A stretch of 64,000 bases of DNA from Halalkalibacter krulwichiae (GCF_002109385.1 NZ_CP020814.1:1449501-1513500), one strand, 5' to 3'. Positions 1-8,594 are shown, counted from the stretch's first letter. The notes: generated by a model not told the origin, from the letters alone. Program-made: numbers and translations.

Positions 1-2
1 GT

Positions 3-182
3 TTTATTCATTGTGCGAAAGCACTCAAACGTTCAGCATTATGGGAGCCGGAGTCTTGGATTGAGAAAGAATTAGTACCATCTGCTGCAAAAATCTTACT
101 TGAACACGCGAAGCTCCCTAATACAAGCGTGGAATCGATTCAGACACGGCTTGAAGAAAGCTATACGAAGAGGCTTTATTAG
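3..182 (+). CDS. C-terminal end of a PPOX-type FMN-binding protein (partial)
   Basis: This is an open frame entering from the left edge and stopping at TAG; the start lies outside the window. The 59 visible residues include a C-x-K-A-x-K-R-S-x-L-W pattern. I know this from the C-terminal part of pyridoxamine-5'-phosphate-oxidase-like (PPOX) flavoproteins, where it closes the split-barrel domain. The next gene begins 18 bases downstream and also looks like a split-barrel flavoprotein, so the two probably form one operon. The substrate cannot be told from the fragment. The family call rests on this motif only and is moderate. Confidence 0.55.
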   Translation, partial: FIHCAKALKRSALWEPESWIEKELVPSAAKILLEHAKLPNTSVESIQTRLEESYTKRLY

Positions 183-199
183 TTGAAGGAGGGGAAGAG

Positions 200-637
200 A
201 TGAAAATAATCAGGGATAAGAAAAGAAGCTTTGATCTAGATGCGTTTCTACATAAACCTCTCTTTGCGCATTTATCAACAGTTGCTGATGATGCCCCGCG
301 AGATTCACCGGTTTGGTTTCTTTGGGAGGAAAGCGAATTATGGATCATTGGAACCTCAGCTGATAGCTTCCCTAAAAGAATTACAGAAAATCCGAAATGT
401 GCAATTGGAATCGTTGATTTTAATCACAAGGAAGGAAAAGTTTTGCATGTTGGCTTTAGAGGACAGGCGGCAGTGGAACCATTTAACGTGACCATTGCCA
501 AACGTTTACTTACTCGTTATTTAGGAGCGAATGAAAATCAATGGGATCCAAGATTTAAGCATTTAGATGACACGAATGTCTTAATACGGTTTATACCTGA
601 TACGGTAGTAGTACGGGATCAGTCTTATATAATTTAG
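200..637 (+). CDS. Pyridoxamine 5'-phosphate oxidase-like FMN-binding split-barrel protein
   Basis: A 145-residue protein whose length and layout fit the PPOX-like family: a short N-terminal helix, then strands carrying P-V-W-F-L-W and L-W-I-I-G around residues 37-52, and an A-I-G-I-V-D strand near residue 70. The family binds FMN or F420 as a dimer in the cytosol; many members are oxidoreductases of unknown substrate. The ATG follows a strong GAAGGAGGGG ribosome site at about 184-194. It is preceded by the tail of another PPOX-like gene, so the two are likely co-transcribed. No catalytic specificity can be assigned. Confidence 0.75.
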   Translation: MKIIRDKKRSFDLDAFLHKPLFAHLSTVADDAPRDSPVWFLWEESELWIIGTSADSFPKRITENPKCAIGIVDFNHKEGKVLHVGFRGQAAVEPFNVTIAKRLLTRYLGANENQWDPRFKHLDDTNVLIRFIPDTVVVRDQSYII

Positions 638-651
638 TGTTGGATAACTAA

Positions 652-1031
652 CTATTTGTGTAAGCGAGGCATCTTAATAGTTTGGTTTTTTACTTTATGA
701 GACGTCCCGCTTTCACACAAAATGTATTTTGTTTCTGTTGCTTTTTTTATAGCCTTTACTTCGTATTTTCCCACTTCTGTGTTTATGATATATTCTGGTT
801 TCGGTTGATGAAGCTTTGATTATGGCCAGCAATACAGCATCACTTTTTTCCATTTCTTCCAATTCTCGTCAGATTCCCACGTTACTAAAACGATAGCCTC
901 TTCCTTCTTACTTTCTTAGTCAAGATCTATACATCTACAATCCCATCATGCTCCTCAATCATTCAAGGTTTAAGTCAATTTACTACTTGTTTGGAATTTC
1001 CTTCTGTACCTGTTGTTAAAAATCTCACCAT
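652..1031 (-). pseudogene. Decayed antibiotic biosynthesis monooxygenase-like gene (HmoB/YgiN type)
   Basis: The minus strand of this gap reads as a broken small protein. It starts with ATG at 1031-1029 and a segment R-F-L-T-T-G-T-E-G. After stops come E-A-I-V-L-V-T-W-E-S and N-W-K-K-W at about 900-845. After further frame changes come a G-H-N-Q-S segment and P-K-P-E-Y-I-I-N-T with V-G-K-Y-E-V at about 800-740. The order (start, W-E-S with W..W, then P-K-P-E-Y near the end) resembles ABM-domain monooxygenases of the HmoB type. At least two frameshifts or stops interrupt it, so no product is expected. The identification was made by eye across several frames and is tentative. Confidence 0.45.
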
Positions 1032-1073
1032 ATACAATAAAAATTTAAACATAAATCGAAGGAATGCCTCATT

Positions 1074-1100
1074 TTGAAAGCGTTTTATTACCTATACAAT
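1074..1100 (+). promoter_or_regulatory. Candidate promoter of the sucrose/fructoside operon
   Basis: TTGAAA at 1074-1079 and TACAAT at 1095-1100 resemble sigma-A -35 and -10 boxes, with a short 15-base spacer. A cre-like site overlaps the -35 box, which would suit repression by CcpA or a LacI-family regulator. The assignment is inferred from sequence only. Confidence 0.4.
1075..1088 (+). promoter_or_regulatory. cre-like operator (CcpA or LacI family)
   Basis: TGAAAGCGTTTTAT matches the published cre consensus TGWAANCGNTNWCA at 12 of 14 positions. It overlaps the candidate -35 box of the sugar operon, a position typical for repression. Confidence 0.5.
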
Positions 1101-1162
1101 AAAACTAAGAAGTACAAAACAAAGTACGAGAGGGGAGCAAGTTAAAGATTTTAAACCAAAAA

Positions 1163-1176
1163 TGTAAGCGTACACA
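1163..1176 (+). promoter_or_regulatory. cre-like operator (CcpA or LacI family), second copy
   Basis: TGTAAGCGTACACA matches the cre consensus at 13 of 14 positions and lies 29 bases upstream of the binding-protein start codon, in the probable transcribed leader. Such a site could act as a roadblock. A LacI-type sucrose regulator could bind the same kind of half-sites; no such regulator gene is in the window. Confidence 0.55.
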
Positions 1177-1204
1177 CCGATAAAAAAGTATAGGGGGAAT
1201 AGAG

Positions 1205-2500
1205 ATGAAACGTTTTGGTTTAAGCTTATTCACATTAGCAGCAGCAGCAGTTATTGCTACAGGGTGTTCTTCTAATGATGATGTAGCGGGTACAGGTGAA
1301 GGGGCTAGCAATGATTCATCCGATGGTGGAGAAGTGACATTAACTTTATGGCATCCAGAAGGAGATATGTCAGAGGCATATTCTGAAGTGATTGAGCAAT
1401 TTAACGCTGATCATGAAGGAGAAATAGAAGCTGAAATTACATTTATTCCAAGAGGAAGTAAATATGCGTACGAAGATAAAATTTCAGCTGGTGCGACAAG
1501 TAATACGTTGCCTGATTTAGTTGCATTAGATGGTCCTAATGTGGCTAACTATGCAGAGGCTGGAATCATTCAACCGATTGATGGACTTGTAGAAAATCAA
1601 GAAGACTTCGTTGATTCAATCATCACACAAGGCACATTTGATGATCATTTATATACGGTTGGACCGACAGAATCGACAGTGGCCTTGTTCTACAATGTTG
1701 AAATGCTAGAAGCAGCAGGTATTACCCCACCGACATCATTAGAAGAAGCATGGACGTGGGATGAATTCTATGAAGCTGCTAAGACATTAACTGATGAAGA
1801 GAATGGGATTTATGGCGTGAACTGGACACTTGATTATGGAGAATGGATTATTTATTTCACTGGACCTACTGTATGGTCCAATGGTGGAAGCTTCATTGCT
1901 GAAGATGGCTCAACAACAGAAGGATATGTGAATGGTCCGGCTACCGTTGAGGCGCTCGAATATCTGCAGAAGTTTACGAACGAAGGACTAGTAAACTTAC
2001 AACCTACACCTACAGAGTTTGAAGATGGAAACGCAGCGATGATGCTAATGGGTTCATGGCAGTGGAATAAACTACAAGACTACCCTGAAACAGAGTGGGG
2101 AATTACGTACTATCCTCGTAGCAATAATGGAGAACAAGTATCGCCATCAGGAGATTGGAACTGGGGAATCTCAACGAATACTGAGCACAAAGAAGAAGCG
2201 GCGATTCTCTTAAACTACATTATGAATGATGAGAACATTATTAAGTTAGCGGAAGCTGGAAATAAACCAGCAGCACGTATTTCTTCATTTGAACAAATGA
2301 CAGAGTGGAATGAAGCACCACTTTCTATTTTGAAGGACCAAGTATTGAATACAGCACATCCAAGGCCGTCAACAACTTCATATCCAGTATTATCAACAAG
2401 ATACGGTCAAGCTGTTCAAAACATTTTCCTTGGTGGTAACGTTCAAGAGGAATTAGATAAAGTAGTAGCAGAAGTCGATACGGACATTTCGCGTAAATAA
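1205..2500 (+). CDS. Sugar ABC transporter substrate-binding lipoprotein (probably sucrose/fructosides)
   Basis: A 431-residue family 1 extracellular solute-binding protein. A Sec signal ends in the lipobox A-T-G-C with lipidated Cys21, followed by a Ser/Asp/Gly-rich linker, so the protein is anchored outside the membrane. The mature part begins V-T-L-T-L-W-H, and a W-x-W-N-K motif near residue 285 is typical of sugar binders. It is the first gene of an operon with two MalF/MalG-type permeases, a fructokinase and a GH32 hydrolase; the ligand is inferred from those enzymes. No ATPase is encoded nearby, so a shared MsmX-like ATPase is likely, as known for Bacillus sugar importers. Two cre-like sites precede it and hairpins follow it. 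Confidence 0.85.
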   Translation: MKRFGLSLFTLAAAAVIATGCSSNDDVAGTGEGASNDSSDGGEVTLTLWHPEGDMSEAYSEVIEQFNADHEGEIEAEITFIPRGSKYAYEDKISAGATSNTLPDLVALDGPNVANYAEAGIIQPIDGLVENQEDFVDSIITQGTFDDHLYTVGPTESTVALFYNVEMLEAAGITPPTSLEEAWTWDEFYEAAKTLTDEENGIYGVNWTLDYGEWIIYFTGPTVWSNGGSFIAEDGSTTEGYVNGPATVEALEYLQKFTNEGLVNLQPTPTEFEDGNAAMMLMGSWQWNKLQDYPETEWGITYYPRSNNGEQVSPSGDWNWGISTNTEHKEEAAILLNYIMNDENIIKLAEAGNKPAARISSFEQMTEWNEAPLSILKDQVLNTAHPRPSTTSYPVLSTRYGQAVQNIFLGGNVQEELDKVVAEVDTDISRK

Positions 2501-2532
2501 GTTTTACCAAAAATAGAAAATGGCATTAGGCT

Positions 2533-2576
2533 AGCCGGCTGCCTGTACGCTACGACTCACGCGTCTTGCAGCGGCT
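2533..2576 (+). other. Hairpin in a G+C-rich patch after the binding-protein gene
   Basis: AGCCGGCTGC (2533-2542) can pair with GCAGCGGCT (2568-2576) with one bulged base. The surrounding stretch of about 65 bases is visibly richer in G and C than its neighbours. It has no T-run, so it is more likely an mRNA-protecting structure than a terminator. Confidence 0.45.
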
Positions 2577-2591
2577 ATGCTGATTGCTACT

Positions 2592-2637
2592 GAGGTTGAT
2601 TCAAACGGTCAATAAAGTGACCTTTTGAATCAACCTC
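2592..2637 (+). terminator. Strong intra-operon stem-loop (partial terminator or mRNA stabiliser)
   Basis: The arm 2592-2610 pairs with 2619-2637 over 19 positions with a single mismatch (C2606/T2623) around an 8-base loop. Only TTT follows, so termination should be incomplete. It lies between the binding-protein gene and the first permease. Such structures commonly leave the binding protein more abundant than the permeases. Confidence 0.7.
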
Positions 2638-2664
2638 TTTACTACAAACAAGGTGGTGGAAACG

Positions 2665-3591
2665 ATGGCGCTTTCCAAACTAGAAAAAAGTCCAGCAACA
2701 TTCCTTAGAAAAGGGCAAAGTCATTCGACTTATAAACGTCAGCAGAAAGTACTAGGAGTCTTGTTCACACTCCCGGCTTTAGCTCTTATGTTTACGTTTT
2801 TGATATTACCTGTTATTTTAGCTTTTATTTATAGCCTAATGAACTACAATATGTTAAATCCAGACGCTAAAACGTTCACGGGTTTGGATAACTATATTCG
2901 ATTGTTCCAAGACCCGATCTTTTTTACCGCTTTGAAGAACACCTTGTATTTTACCGTTCTCGTCGTTCCACTACAATGTGCGGTAGCCTTGCTATTAGCG
3001 ATCTTAGTTAATAAAAAGGTGAAGGTTGCATCGCTCGGACGAGTGTTTTTCTTCAGTCCGGTTGTAACTTCGATGGTCGTAGTCGCCATTCTTTGGACCT
3101 TTCTATATAACGTAAACAACGGGCTGATCAACAGTGCATTAAATGTTTTTGGTATTCCCAATCAACCGTTTTTATTAAGCCCAGATCAGGCGATGAACTC
3201 AATTATCTTTATGTCCATTTGGCAAGCGGCAGGATTTCAAATGATGATTTTCTTAGCGGGGTTAAAGGATGTTCCTGATACGTTGTATGAAGCCGCCGAT
3301 ATTGATGGCGCAAATGCGTGGCAAAAGTTTCTAAACGTTACTCTTCCATCCATTCAACATGTAACAGGATTTGTATTAATAATTACGACTATTCAAGCGT
3401 TTCGCTTATTTATACAACCATATGTGATGACAAACGGAGGACCTAGTGACTCGACGAAAACACTTGTTTTCATGCTTTATGAAAATGGCTTCCAATTTAG
3501 AGATGTTGGATATTCCTCAGCGATTGCCGTTGTGTTTTTCGTAGTGGTGATCATTACGTCTTTAATCTTGAAGAAGGTATTAAAACAATAA
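2665..3591 (+). CDS. Sugar ABC transporter permease, MalF/UgpA type
   Basis: A 308-residue integral membrane protein with six predicted transmembrane segments. The binding-protein-dependent permease EAA loop is visible around Y-E-A-A-D-I-D-G-A near residue 210; this is where the ATPase docks. I chose the ATG at 2665 because AAGGTGG (2650-2656) sits the right distance upstream. A GTG at 2653 is in frame but overlaps that ribosome site. It forms a heterodimeric channel with the next gene, fed by the lipoprotein upstream. Distance from the upstream gene is large because of the two hairpins. Confidence in the family is high; the sugar is inferred from context. Confidence 0.85.
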   Translation: MALSKLEKSPATFLRKGQSHSTYKRQQKVLGVLFTLPALALMFTFLILPVILAFIYSLMNYNMLNPDAKTFTGLDNYIRLFQDPIFFTALKNTLYFTVLVVPLQCAVALLLAILVNKKVKVASLGRVFFFSPVVTSMVVVAILWTFLYNVNNGLINSALNVFGIPNQPFLLSPDQAMNSIIFMSIWQAAGFQMMIFLAGLKDVPDTLYEAADIDGANAWQKFLNVTLPSIQHVTGFVLIITTIQAFRLFIQPYVMTNGGPSDSTKTLVFMLYENGFQFRDVGYSSAIAVVFFVVVIITSLILKKVLKQ

Positions 3592-3605
3592 GGGGTTGAT
3601 TGACG

Positions 3606-4451
3606 ATGACACAGCGAACGAAGAAACAATTAAAGAAAATCGGGGTAACCCTGACGATTCTTTTGCTTGGTTTCTTATTTATTGCCCCGCTCTTATGGAT
3701 GATCGTAGCGTCGATTAAACCAGAAACGATGATCTTTAAAGATATGGGGTTTGGAGCGTTTATTCCGAAAGAAGTAACATTTGCTCACTATTCAAAAATT
3801 CTCTTTTCTGAGAATATCAATTTCTTTCATTATATGAAAAACAGTATCTTTACTGTAGGCATGATTGTCATCCTTGGAACGATTGTCAATTCAATTTGTG
3901 CCTACGCCCTGGCCAAACTGAAATTTCCTGGCAGTGATTTCATTTTAATAGTAATCATTGCACTATATGTTGTCCCCTTTGAGAGTGTATTGATTCCACT
4001 TTACATTGTAGTCAACAACTTTGGCTGGATCAATCAATATCCGGCACTTATCGTTCCGTTTATCGCTTCTGCCTTTAACATCTTTTTATTCAGGCAGTTT
4101 TTCATGGGATTTCCAAAGGAGTTGGAAGAAGCAGCTCAAATTGATGGGGCGACACCATTTCAAACATTTATGCGGATTGTTGTTCCGAATTCAAAACCCG
4201 TATTTGCAACCGCAGCAATTTTAACGTTCGTTACACATTGGAGCGATTTTATGTGGCCATTAATTGTTGCGACTGATCAATCGATCCAGACGGTTCAAAT
4301 AGGAATTCAGTATCTCTTTACAGATAACAATATTCAATATGGTCAAATCATGGCTGCATTAACCTTAACGACGATACCAGTGATCTTAATTTTCATCTTC
4401 TTCCAGCGTTATTATGTACAAGGGATCACTTCAAGTGGCGTAAAAGGGTAA
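3606..4451 (+). CDS. Sugar ABC transporter permease, MalG/UgpE type
   Basis: A 281-residue partner permease with six predicted membrane segments and the EAA loop E-E-A-A-Q-I-D-G-A near residue 180. The second-subunit type is recognised from the N-terminal pattern L-L-W-M-I-V-A-S-I-K-P, common in MalG-like proteins. AAGGGG at 3590-3595 serves either the ATG at 3606 (10-base spacing, preferred) or an in-frame TTG at 3600. Separated by only 14 bases from the upstream stop, it is clearly translated in the same operon. With the previous gene it forms the membrane channel for the sugar. Confidence 0.85.
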   Translation: MTQRTKKQLKKIGVTLTILLLGFLFIAPLLWMIVASIKPETMIFKDMGFGAFIPKEVTFAHYSKILFSENINFFHYMKNSIFTVGMIVILGTIVNSICAYALAKLKFPGSDFILIVIIALYVVPFESVLIPLYIVVNNFGWINQYPALIVPFIASAFNIFLFRQFFMGFPKELEEAAQIDGATPFQTFMRIVVPNSKPVFATAAILTFVTHWSDFMWPLIVATDQSIQTVQIGIQYLFTDNNIQYGQIMAALTLTTIPVILIFIFFQRYYVQGITSSGVKG

Positions 4452-4464
4452 AAGGAGGAGCAAC

Positions 4465-5427
4465 ATGTACGATATTGTTTCGCTAGGTGAATTGTTAATT
4501 GATTTAATTCCTCATGATGATTTTACACAAGAGCAATTTGCTTATGAAGCTAAGGTAGGAGGAGCTCCAGTGAATGTCTTGTCTGGACTTGCCAAATGGG
4601 GACATTCTTCCGCTTACATTGCTAAGGTAGGAAATGATGCATTTGGGCGCTATTTAAAGGAAAAGATTGAAAGGGCAGACATTGATGCTAACCATATAAA
4701 AGTAGATTCTAAAGCGCCAACGACGGTAGCGGTTGTCACACTAGATGAGCGTGGGGAGAGAACTTTTGATTTTATTCGGAACCCTGGGGCAGATCAGTTG
4801 CTGACCAAAGATGAAATTGACTACAGCTTAATTCGTCGAACGAAAATTTTTCATTTTGGAACTCTCTCGCTCACTCATCATCCTTCAAGAGAAGCGACTC
4901 TTGAGGTTATCAAATATGCAAAAGAGCAAAGCAAGCTTATTAGTTTCGATCCGAATTATCGTCCACTATTATGGGAGGATCAAGATGATGCTAAAAGAAT
5001 GATCTTAGAAGGACTTCAATGGGCAGACCTTGTAAAGATCTCAGATGAGGAAGTTGAATTTCTGACAAATGATAAAGAGGTCGTATCAGCTGCCGAGCAG
5101 CTTGCAAGAAAATATCAGATCCCTATGTTATTTGTGACCAAAGGCAAAGAAGGTGCGGCAGTCATTTGTAATGGTCATCTTCTTTTTGAAAAAGGAAGGA
5201 CGGTCCAACCCGTTGATACAACGGGAGCAGGGGATGCCTTTATGGCTTCTGTTCTTCATCAGTTTTTAGTGAAAGACAAACCGATTAGTGCAATAACAAA
5301 AGAAGATTTAGCGGATATGCTACAGTTTGCCAATGATGCAGCGTCAATGTCTACGATGAAAAAAGGTGGTTTTGGAGTCGTACCTGCGATCGATGAACTT
5401 CAAATAAACAATCGGACCGAGGTGTAA
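4465..5427 (+). CDS. scrK: PfkB-family fructokinase
   Basis: A 320-residue ribokinase/PfkB sugar kinase. It starts with S-L-G-E-L-L-I-D and has G-G-A-P-V-N near residue 33, the substrate-binding glycine pair. The PfkB signature D-T-T-G-A-G-D-A-F near residue 252 holds the catalytic Asp and anion hole. It would phosphorylate fructose to fructose-6-phosphate with ATP in the cytosol. The GH32 gene two bases downstream would release the fructose, and the ABC genes upstream bring in the unphosphorylated sugar. That fits a kinase rather than a PTS route. The start has the strong site AAAGGAGG. 5-keto-gluconate or other ketose kinases are less likely alternatives. Confidence 0.82.
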   Translation: MYDIVSLGELLIDLIPHDDFTQEQFAYEAKVGGAPVNVLSGLAKWGHSSAYIAKVGNDAFGRYLKEKIERADIDANHIKVDSKAPTTVAVVTLDERGERTFDFIRNPGADQLLTKDEIDYSLIRRTKIFHFGTLSLTHHPSREATLEVIKYAKEQSKLISFDPNYRPLLWEDQDDAKRMILEGLQWADLVKISDEEVEFLTNDKEVVSAAEQLARKYQIPMLFVTKGKEGAAVICNGHLLFEKGRTVQPVDTTGAGDAFMASVLHQFLVKDKPISAITKEDLADMLQFANDAASMSTMKKGGFGVVPAIDELQINNRTEV

Positions 5428-5429
5428 GG

Positions 5430-6854
5430 ATGTACAAAGAACAATATCGACAACAATTCCATTTTAGCCCAAAGGAAAAATGGATGAATGATCCGAACGG
5501 ATTGGTGTATTACAAAGGAGAATACCATTTATTTTATCAATATCATCCAGATAGTATGGTGTGGGGACCGATGCACTGGGGTCACACAGTCAGCAAAGAT
5601 CTCATGCATTGGGAAGAATTACCGGTTGCTCTCTATCCAGATGAATTAGGGCAAATTTTTTCAGGAAGTGCGGTTATTGACCGAGATAACACGAGTGGTT
5701 TAAAAACATCAGATCAAGAAGATGTGATGGTCGCGATCTTTACTCACCACGGTGAAGATAACGAAAAACAAAGCATTGCTTACTCAAATGATCGCGGAAG
5801 AACATGGACGAAATATGAAGGGAATCCTGTCATTGAAAATCCAGGAATAAAAGATTTCCGTGATCCAAAAGTGTTTTGGCATGAATCTTCAGGAAAATGG
5901 ATTATGTCACTCGCGTGCGGTGATGAAATTCAATTTTACGGCTCACCAAATCTTCTTGAATGGACGTTTCTTTCAGCTTTTGGAAAGGAATATGGTGCGC
6001 ATGGTGGAGTGTGGGAATGTCCGGACTTAATTCAATTAGAGGTCGAAGAAACAGAAGAAAAGAAGTGGGTGCTCATCGTTAGTATTAATCCAGGTGGACC
6101 GAATGGCGGCTCAGTCGTTCAATATTTCATCGGTGATTTTAATGGGGAAACATTTACTTGTGATGATGACAAAGAAACGATCAAGTGGGCTGATTACGGC
6201 CGTGATTTCTATGCAGCGGTCACATGGAGCAATCTATCTGAGCCGATTTGGATTGGGTGGATGAGTAATTGGCAGTACGCTAATCAAGTGCCAACAGATC
6301 CATATCGGAGCGTCATGTCGATCCCGAGAAAATTGAAGCTACGGAGAGAGAACGAACAAGTAAAGCTCATTCAAACACCAATAGATCTTTCTTCCCTATA
6401 TAAAGAGCCAACTCTAGTAGATGAACATCTAACAGTAGTTCCTACAAAAACGAAGCAAATGAATTTAAATGAGCTTCAAGTGTTGGTGCAGGCAAAGGTA
6501 GAGGAAAACCAAGCTTCTCTATTCACTTTAACGCTAAACGGGGAAAAGGAGAGACTGCATATTGAATTTGACCGTGTGAAACAAGAAGTAAGAGTCGACC
6601 GCACTGATAGTGGAAATGTAGCTTTCTCTGAACATTTTCCGAGTATTGACCGAATGCCACTCTCATTTTTTAAAGACTTTACACTAATAGTCGACCAGTC
6701 TTCCATTGAACTATTTATCAATGATGGCAGCAGTGTTATGACGGAATTGTTTTACCCATTAGAACAAACATATACGTTAGAGTGGAAAGCAATGGATGGA
6801 GAAATTACGTTTTCAAATGTAACGATCAACGAGATTAAATCTACTTGGAAGTAA
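5430..6854 (+). CDS. sacA: GH32 sucrase / fructosidase (sucrose or sucrose-6-phosphate hydrolase)
   Basis: A 474-residue glycoside hydrolase family 32 enzyme without signal peptide, so cytosolic. The three family motifs are in place: W-M-N-D-P-N-G with nucleophile Asp21, F-R-D-P at 143-146 (transition-state stabiliser), and W-E-C-P with the acid/base Glu196. A C-terminal beta-sandwich follows from about residue 340. It splits the fructoside bond; with an ABC importer and a fructokinase the substrate is probably free sucrose or short fructans rather than sucrose-6-phosphate. The ATG lies two bases after the fructokinase stop, consistent with translational coupling. Confidence 0.88.
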   Translation: MYKEQYRQQFHFSPKEKWMNDPNGLVYYKGEYHLFYQYHPDSMVWGPMHWGHTVSKDLMHWEELPVALYPDELGQIFSGSAVIDRDNTSGLKTSDQEDVMVAIFTHHGEDNEKQSIAYSNDRGRTWTKYEGNPVIENPGIKDFRDPKVFWHESSGKWIMSLACGDEIQFYGSPNLLEWTFLSAFGKEYGAHGGVWECPDLIQLEVEETEEKKWVLIVSINPGGPNGGSVVQYFIGDFNGETFTCDDDKETIKWADYGRDFYAAVTWSNLSEPIWIGWMSNWQYANQVPTDPYRSVMSIPRKLKLRRENEQVKLIQTPIDLSSLYKEPTLVDEHLTVVPTKTKQMNLNELQVLVQAKVEENQASLFTLTLNGEKERLHIEFDRVKQEVRVDRTDSGNVAFSEHFPSIDRMPLSFFKDFTLIVDQSSIELFINDGSSVMTELFYPLEQTYTLEWKAMDGEITFSNVTINEIKSTWK

Positions 6855-6864
6855 GAAAGGAACG

Positions 6865-7500
6865 ATGATGATGAATCCGTGGGATGGAAAAACCGCTTCA
6901 TTTTTAAGAGCAATCACAAACGTTATTATTTTAAACTTTTTGTGGGTGATTGGTTCTATGCCGTTATTTACAATTGGACCTTCAACAGCAGCGATGTATG
7001 GAGTGATCAGGAAATGGCATTTGCATCAGGAGCATAGCGTGATAAGGTGCTACATAAATGAATACCGGCTCCATCTCAAACAAGGATTTGTCGTCGGAAC
7101 ACCTTGGATTTTGTTTGGTGGAATCTTACTTGTAGATGTTTATTACTTCTTGCAAATCTCTAGCTCGTTAAAGGCATTTTTTATCGCAATTACTGTCGTA
7201 GTATTTATCCTTTATCTCATTACAAGTGGTGTGTTCTTCCCTGTACTCGTTCACTATCAAGCAAAAGGTTTTACGCTGATCAAACAAGCCTTTACGTATT
7301 CACTAGTAGACCCGAAAACTAGCTTTGCGATATTTCTAATGTGGACCGGGGTTGCTGTAACGATGTATTATGCGCCATTAGCCTTGTTTGTTATCGTTGT
7401 CCCAGTATCAATGATTACGTTTCGTTTTGCTTTGCAGATGTTTAAGACCGTGGAGAAAGTACCACGGGTGCGGGAGGAGTATCTTCCAGTTGGCAAATAG
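6865..7500 (+). CDS. DUF624 (YesL-like) membrane protein
   Basis: A 211-residue protein with about five hydrophobic segments and the N-terminal DUF624 pattern: a short soluble start, F-L-W-V-I-G-S-M-P-L-F-T-I-G-P-S-T-A-A near residues 26-44, then loops and more membrane helices. YesL-like proteins frequently accompany carbohydrate ABC operons in Firmicutes; their biochemical role is not known. Three ATG codons in a row (6865, 6868, 6871) are possible starts behind AAAGG. It is the last gene of the sucrose operon, since a terminator follows. Confidence 0.8.
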   Translation: MMMNPWDGKTASFLRAITNVIILNFLWVIGSMPLFTIGPSTAAMYGVIRKWHLHQEHSVIRCYINEYRLHLKQGFVVGTPWILFGGILLVDVYYFLQISSSLKAFFIAITVVVFILYLITSGVFFPVLVHYQAKGFTLIKQAFTYSLVDPKTSFAIFLMWTGVAVTMYYAPLALFVIVVPVSMITFRFALQMFKTVEKVPRVREEYLPVGK

Positions 7501-7528
7501 ATAAGGGCATATATTAGTAAGAAGGATT

Positions 7529-7563
7529 AAGTTGTTAACCTAATTGGTTAGCAGCTTTTTTTA
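7529..7563 (+). terminator. Rho-independent terminator of the sucrose operon
   Basis: AAGTTGTTAACC (7529-7540) pairs with GGTTAGCAGCTT (7546-7557), 12 pairs with two G-U wobbles, followed by a run of T to about 7562. Confidence 0.85.
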
Positions 7564-7673
7564 TTTAGTAGATTGGCATATTAAGTATTAATACTTTTTT
7601 AATATTTTCATAAGCACCATTTAAGTTTTCATTGTCATAATGCAATAACAGATGATCAAGAGGAGGAATTGAG

Positions 7674-8594
7674 ATGGAGAATAAACCAATCGTTCAAATA
7701 AAAAATTTGAAAAAGCAAATAGGAAAAACGACAATCATTCACGGGATCTCGTTAGATTTGCACCCGGGTGAAGTGTTTGGTTTTTTGGGACCCAATGGTG
7801 CTGGTAAGACAACGACAATCCGAATGCTTGTAGGACTAATGAAAAGTACGGAAGGTGAGGTAATCATTAATGGTTATAGCATTCAAAAGGATTTTGAAAG
7901 AGCCATCTCACATGTAGGTGGTATTATTGAGAATCCGGAAATGTACAAATTTTTGTCTGGGTACGATAATTTAATTCACTATGCAAGAATGATCCCGAAG
8001 ATATCAAAAGAAAAAATCGAAGAGATTATTAAACTTGTAGGATTAGAGAAAAGAATTCATGAAAAGGTAAAGACGTACTCTTTAGGGATGCGCCAACGCC
8101 TTGGCCTAGCGCAGGCGTTGCTTCATTCACCTTCGCTATTAATATTAGATGAACCTACTAATGGTCTTGATCCTGCAGGTATTAGAGAAATTCGTACCTA
8201 TATTCGAAAAATTGCTAAAGAACAAAACATAACTGTCTTTGTCTCGAGTCATTTGCTCTCGGAAATGCAACTTATGTGTGATCGGATTGGGATCATCAAT
8301 CACGGGAAGCTAATCAGTGTTCAAAAAGTTCATGACATGCTAAATCAGAATCAAAAGTTAACGGTTCACTTTCATGTCACTCCTCTTAAAAAGGCATTTG
8401 CAACTGTGAAGAAAAACTTTCCAAATGTTGAAATGAGAGACGGTAAGCTTCTTCTTATCATTGAACAGAAAGAAATCCCAACGATCACCAAATTTCTTGT
8501 AGAGCATGACTTCGAAGTGTTTGGTATTACTCAAGAAAGCAAAACGTTAGAAGAAAAATTCATGGAAATGACAGCGGGGGACTTGCATGCTTAA
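7674..8594 (+). CDS. ABC transporter ATPase, BcrA-like (peptide antibiotic resistance type)
   Basis: A 306-residue ABC ATPase with Walker A G-P-N-G-A-G-K-T (39-46), signature S-L-G-M-R-Q-R-L (136-143) and Walker B L-L-I-L-D-E (155-160). A roughly 90-residue C-terminal extension follows, as in DrrA/BcrA exporters. This type powers export or immunity against peptide antibiotics or other amphiphiles. Its stop overlaps the start of the permease gene by 8 bases, which implies coupled synthesis. A two-component system follows directly, as is common for cell-envelope stress modules. The cargo cannot be told from sequence. The start has AAGAGGAGG just upstream. Confidence 0.85.
   Translation: MENKPIVQIKNLKKQIGKTTIIHGISLDLHPGEVFGFLGPNGAGKTTTIRMLVGLMKSTEGEVIINGYSIQKDFERAISHVGGIIENPEMYKFLSGYDNLIHYARMIPKISKEKIEEIIKLVGLEKRIHEKVKTYSLGMRQRLGLAQALLHSPSLLILDEPTNGLDPAGIREIRTYIRKIAKEQNITVFVSSHLLSEMQLMCDRIGIINHGKLISVQKVHDMLNQNQKLTVHFHVTPLKKAFATVKKNFPNVEMRDGKLLLIIEQKEIPTITKFLVEHDFEVFGITQESKTLEEKFMEMTAGDLHA

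Larger units (their letters stand above)
1031..1104 (+). repeat. 12-bp direct repeat TATACAATAAAA, two copies
   Basis: TATACAATAAAA occurs at 1031-1042 and again at 1093-1104, 62 bases apart, in the leader of the sugar operon. The second copy contains the likely -10 box. The repeat may be chance in AT-rich DNA or the remnant of a duplicated promoter. Confidence 0.5.
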
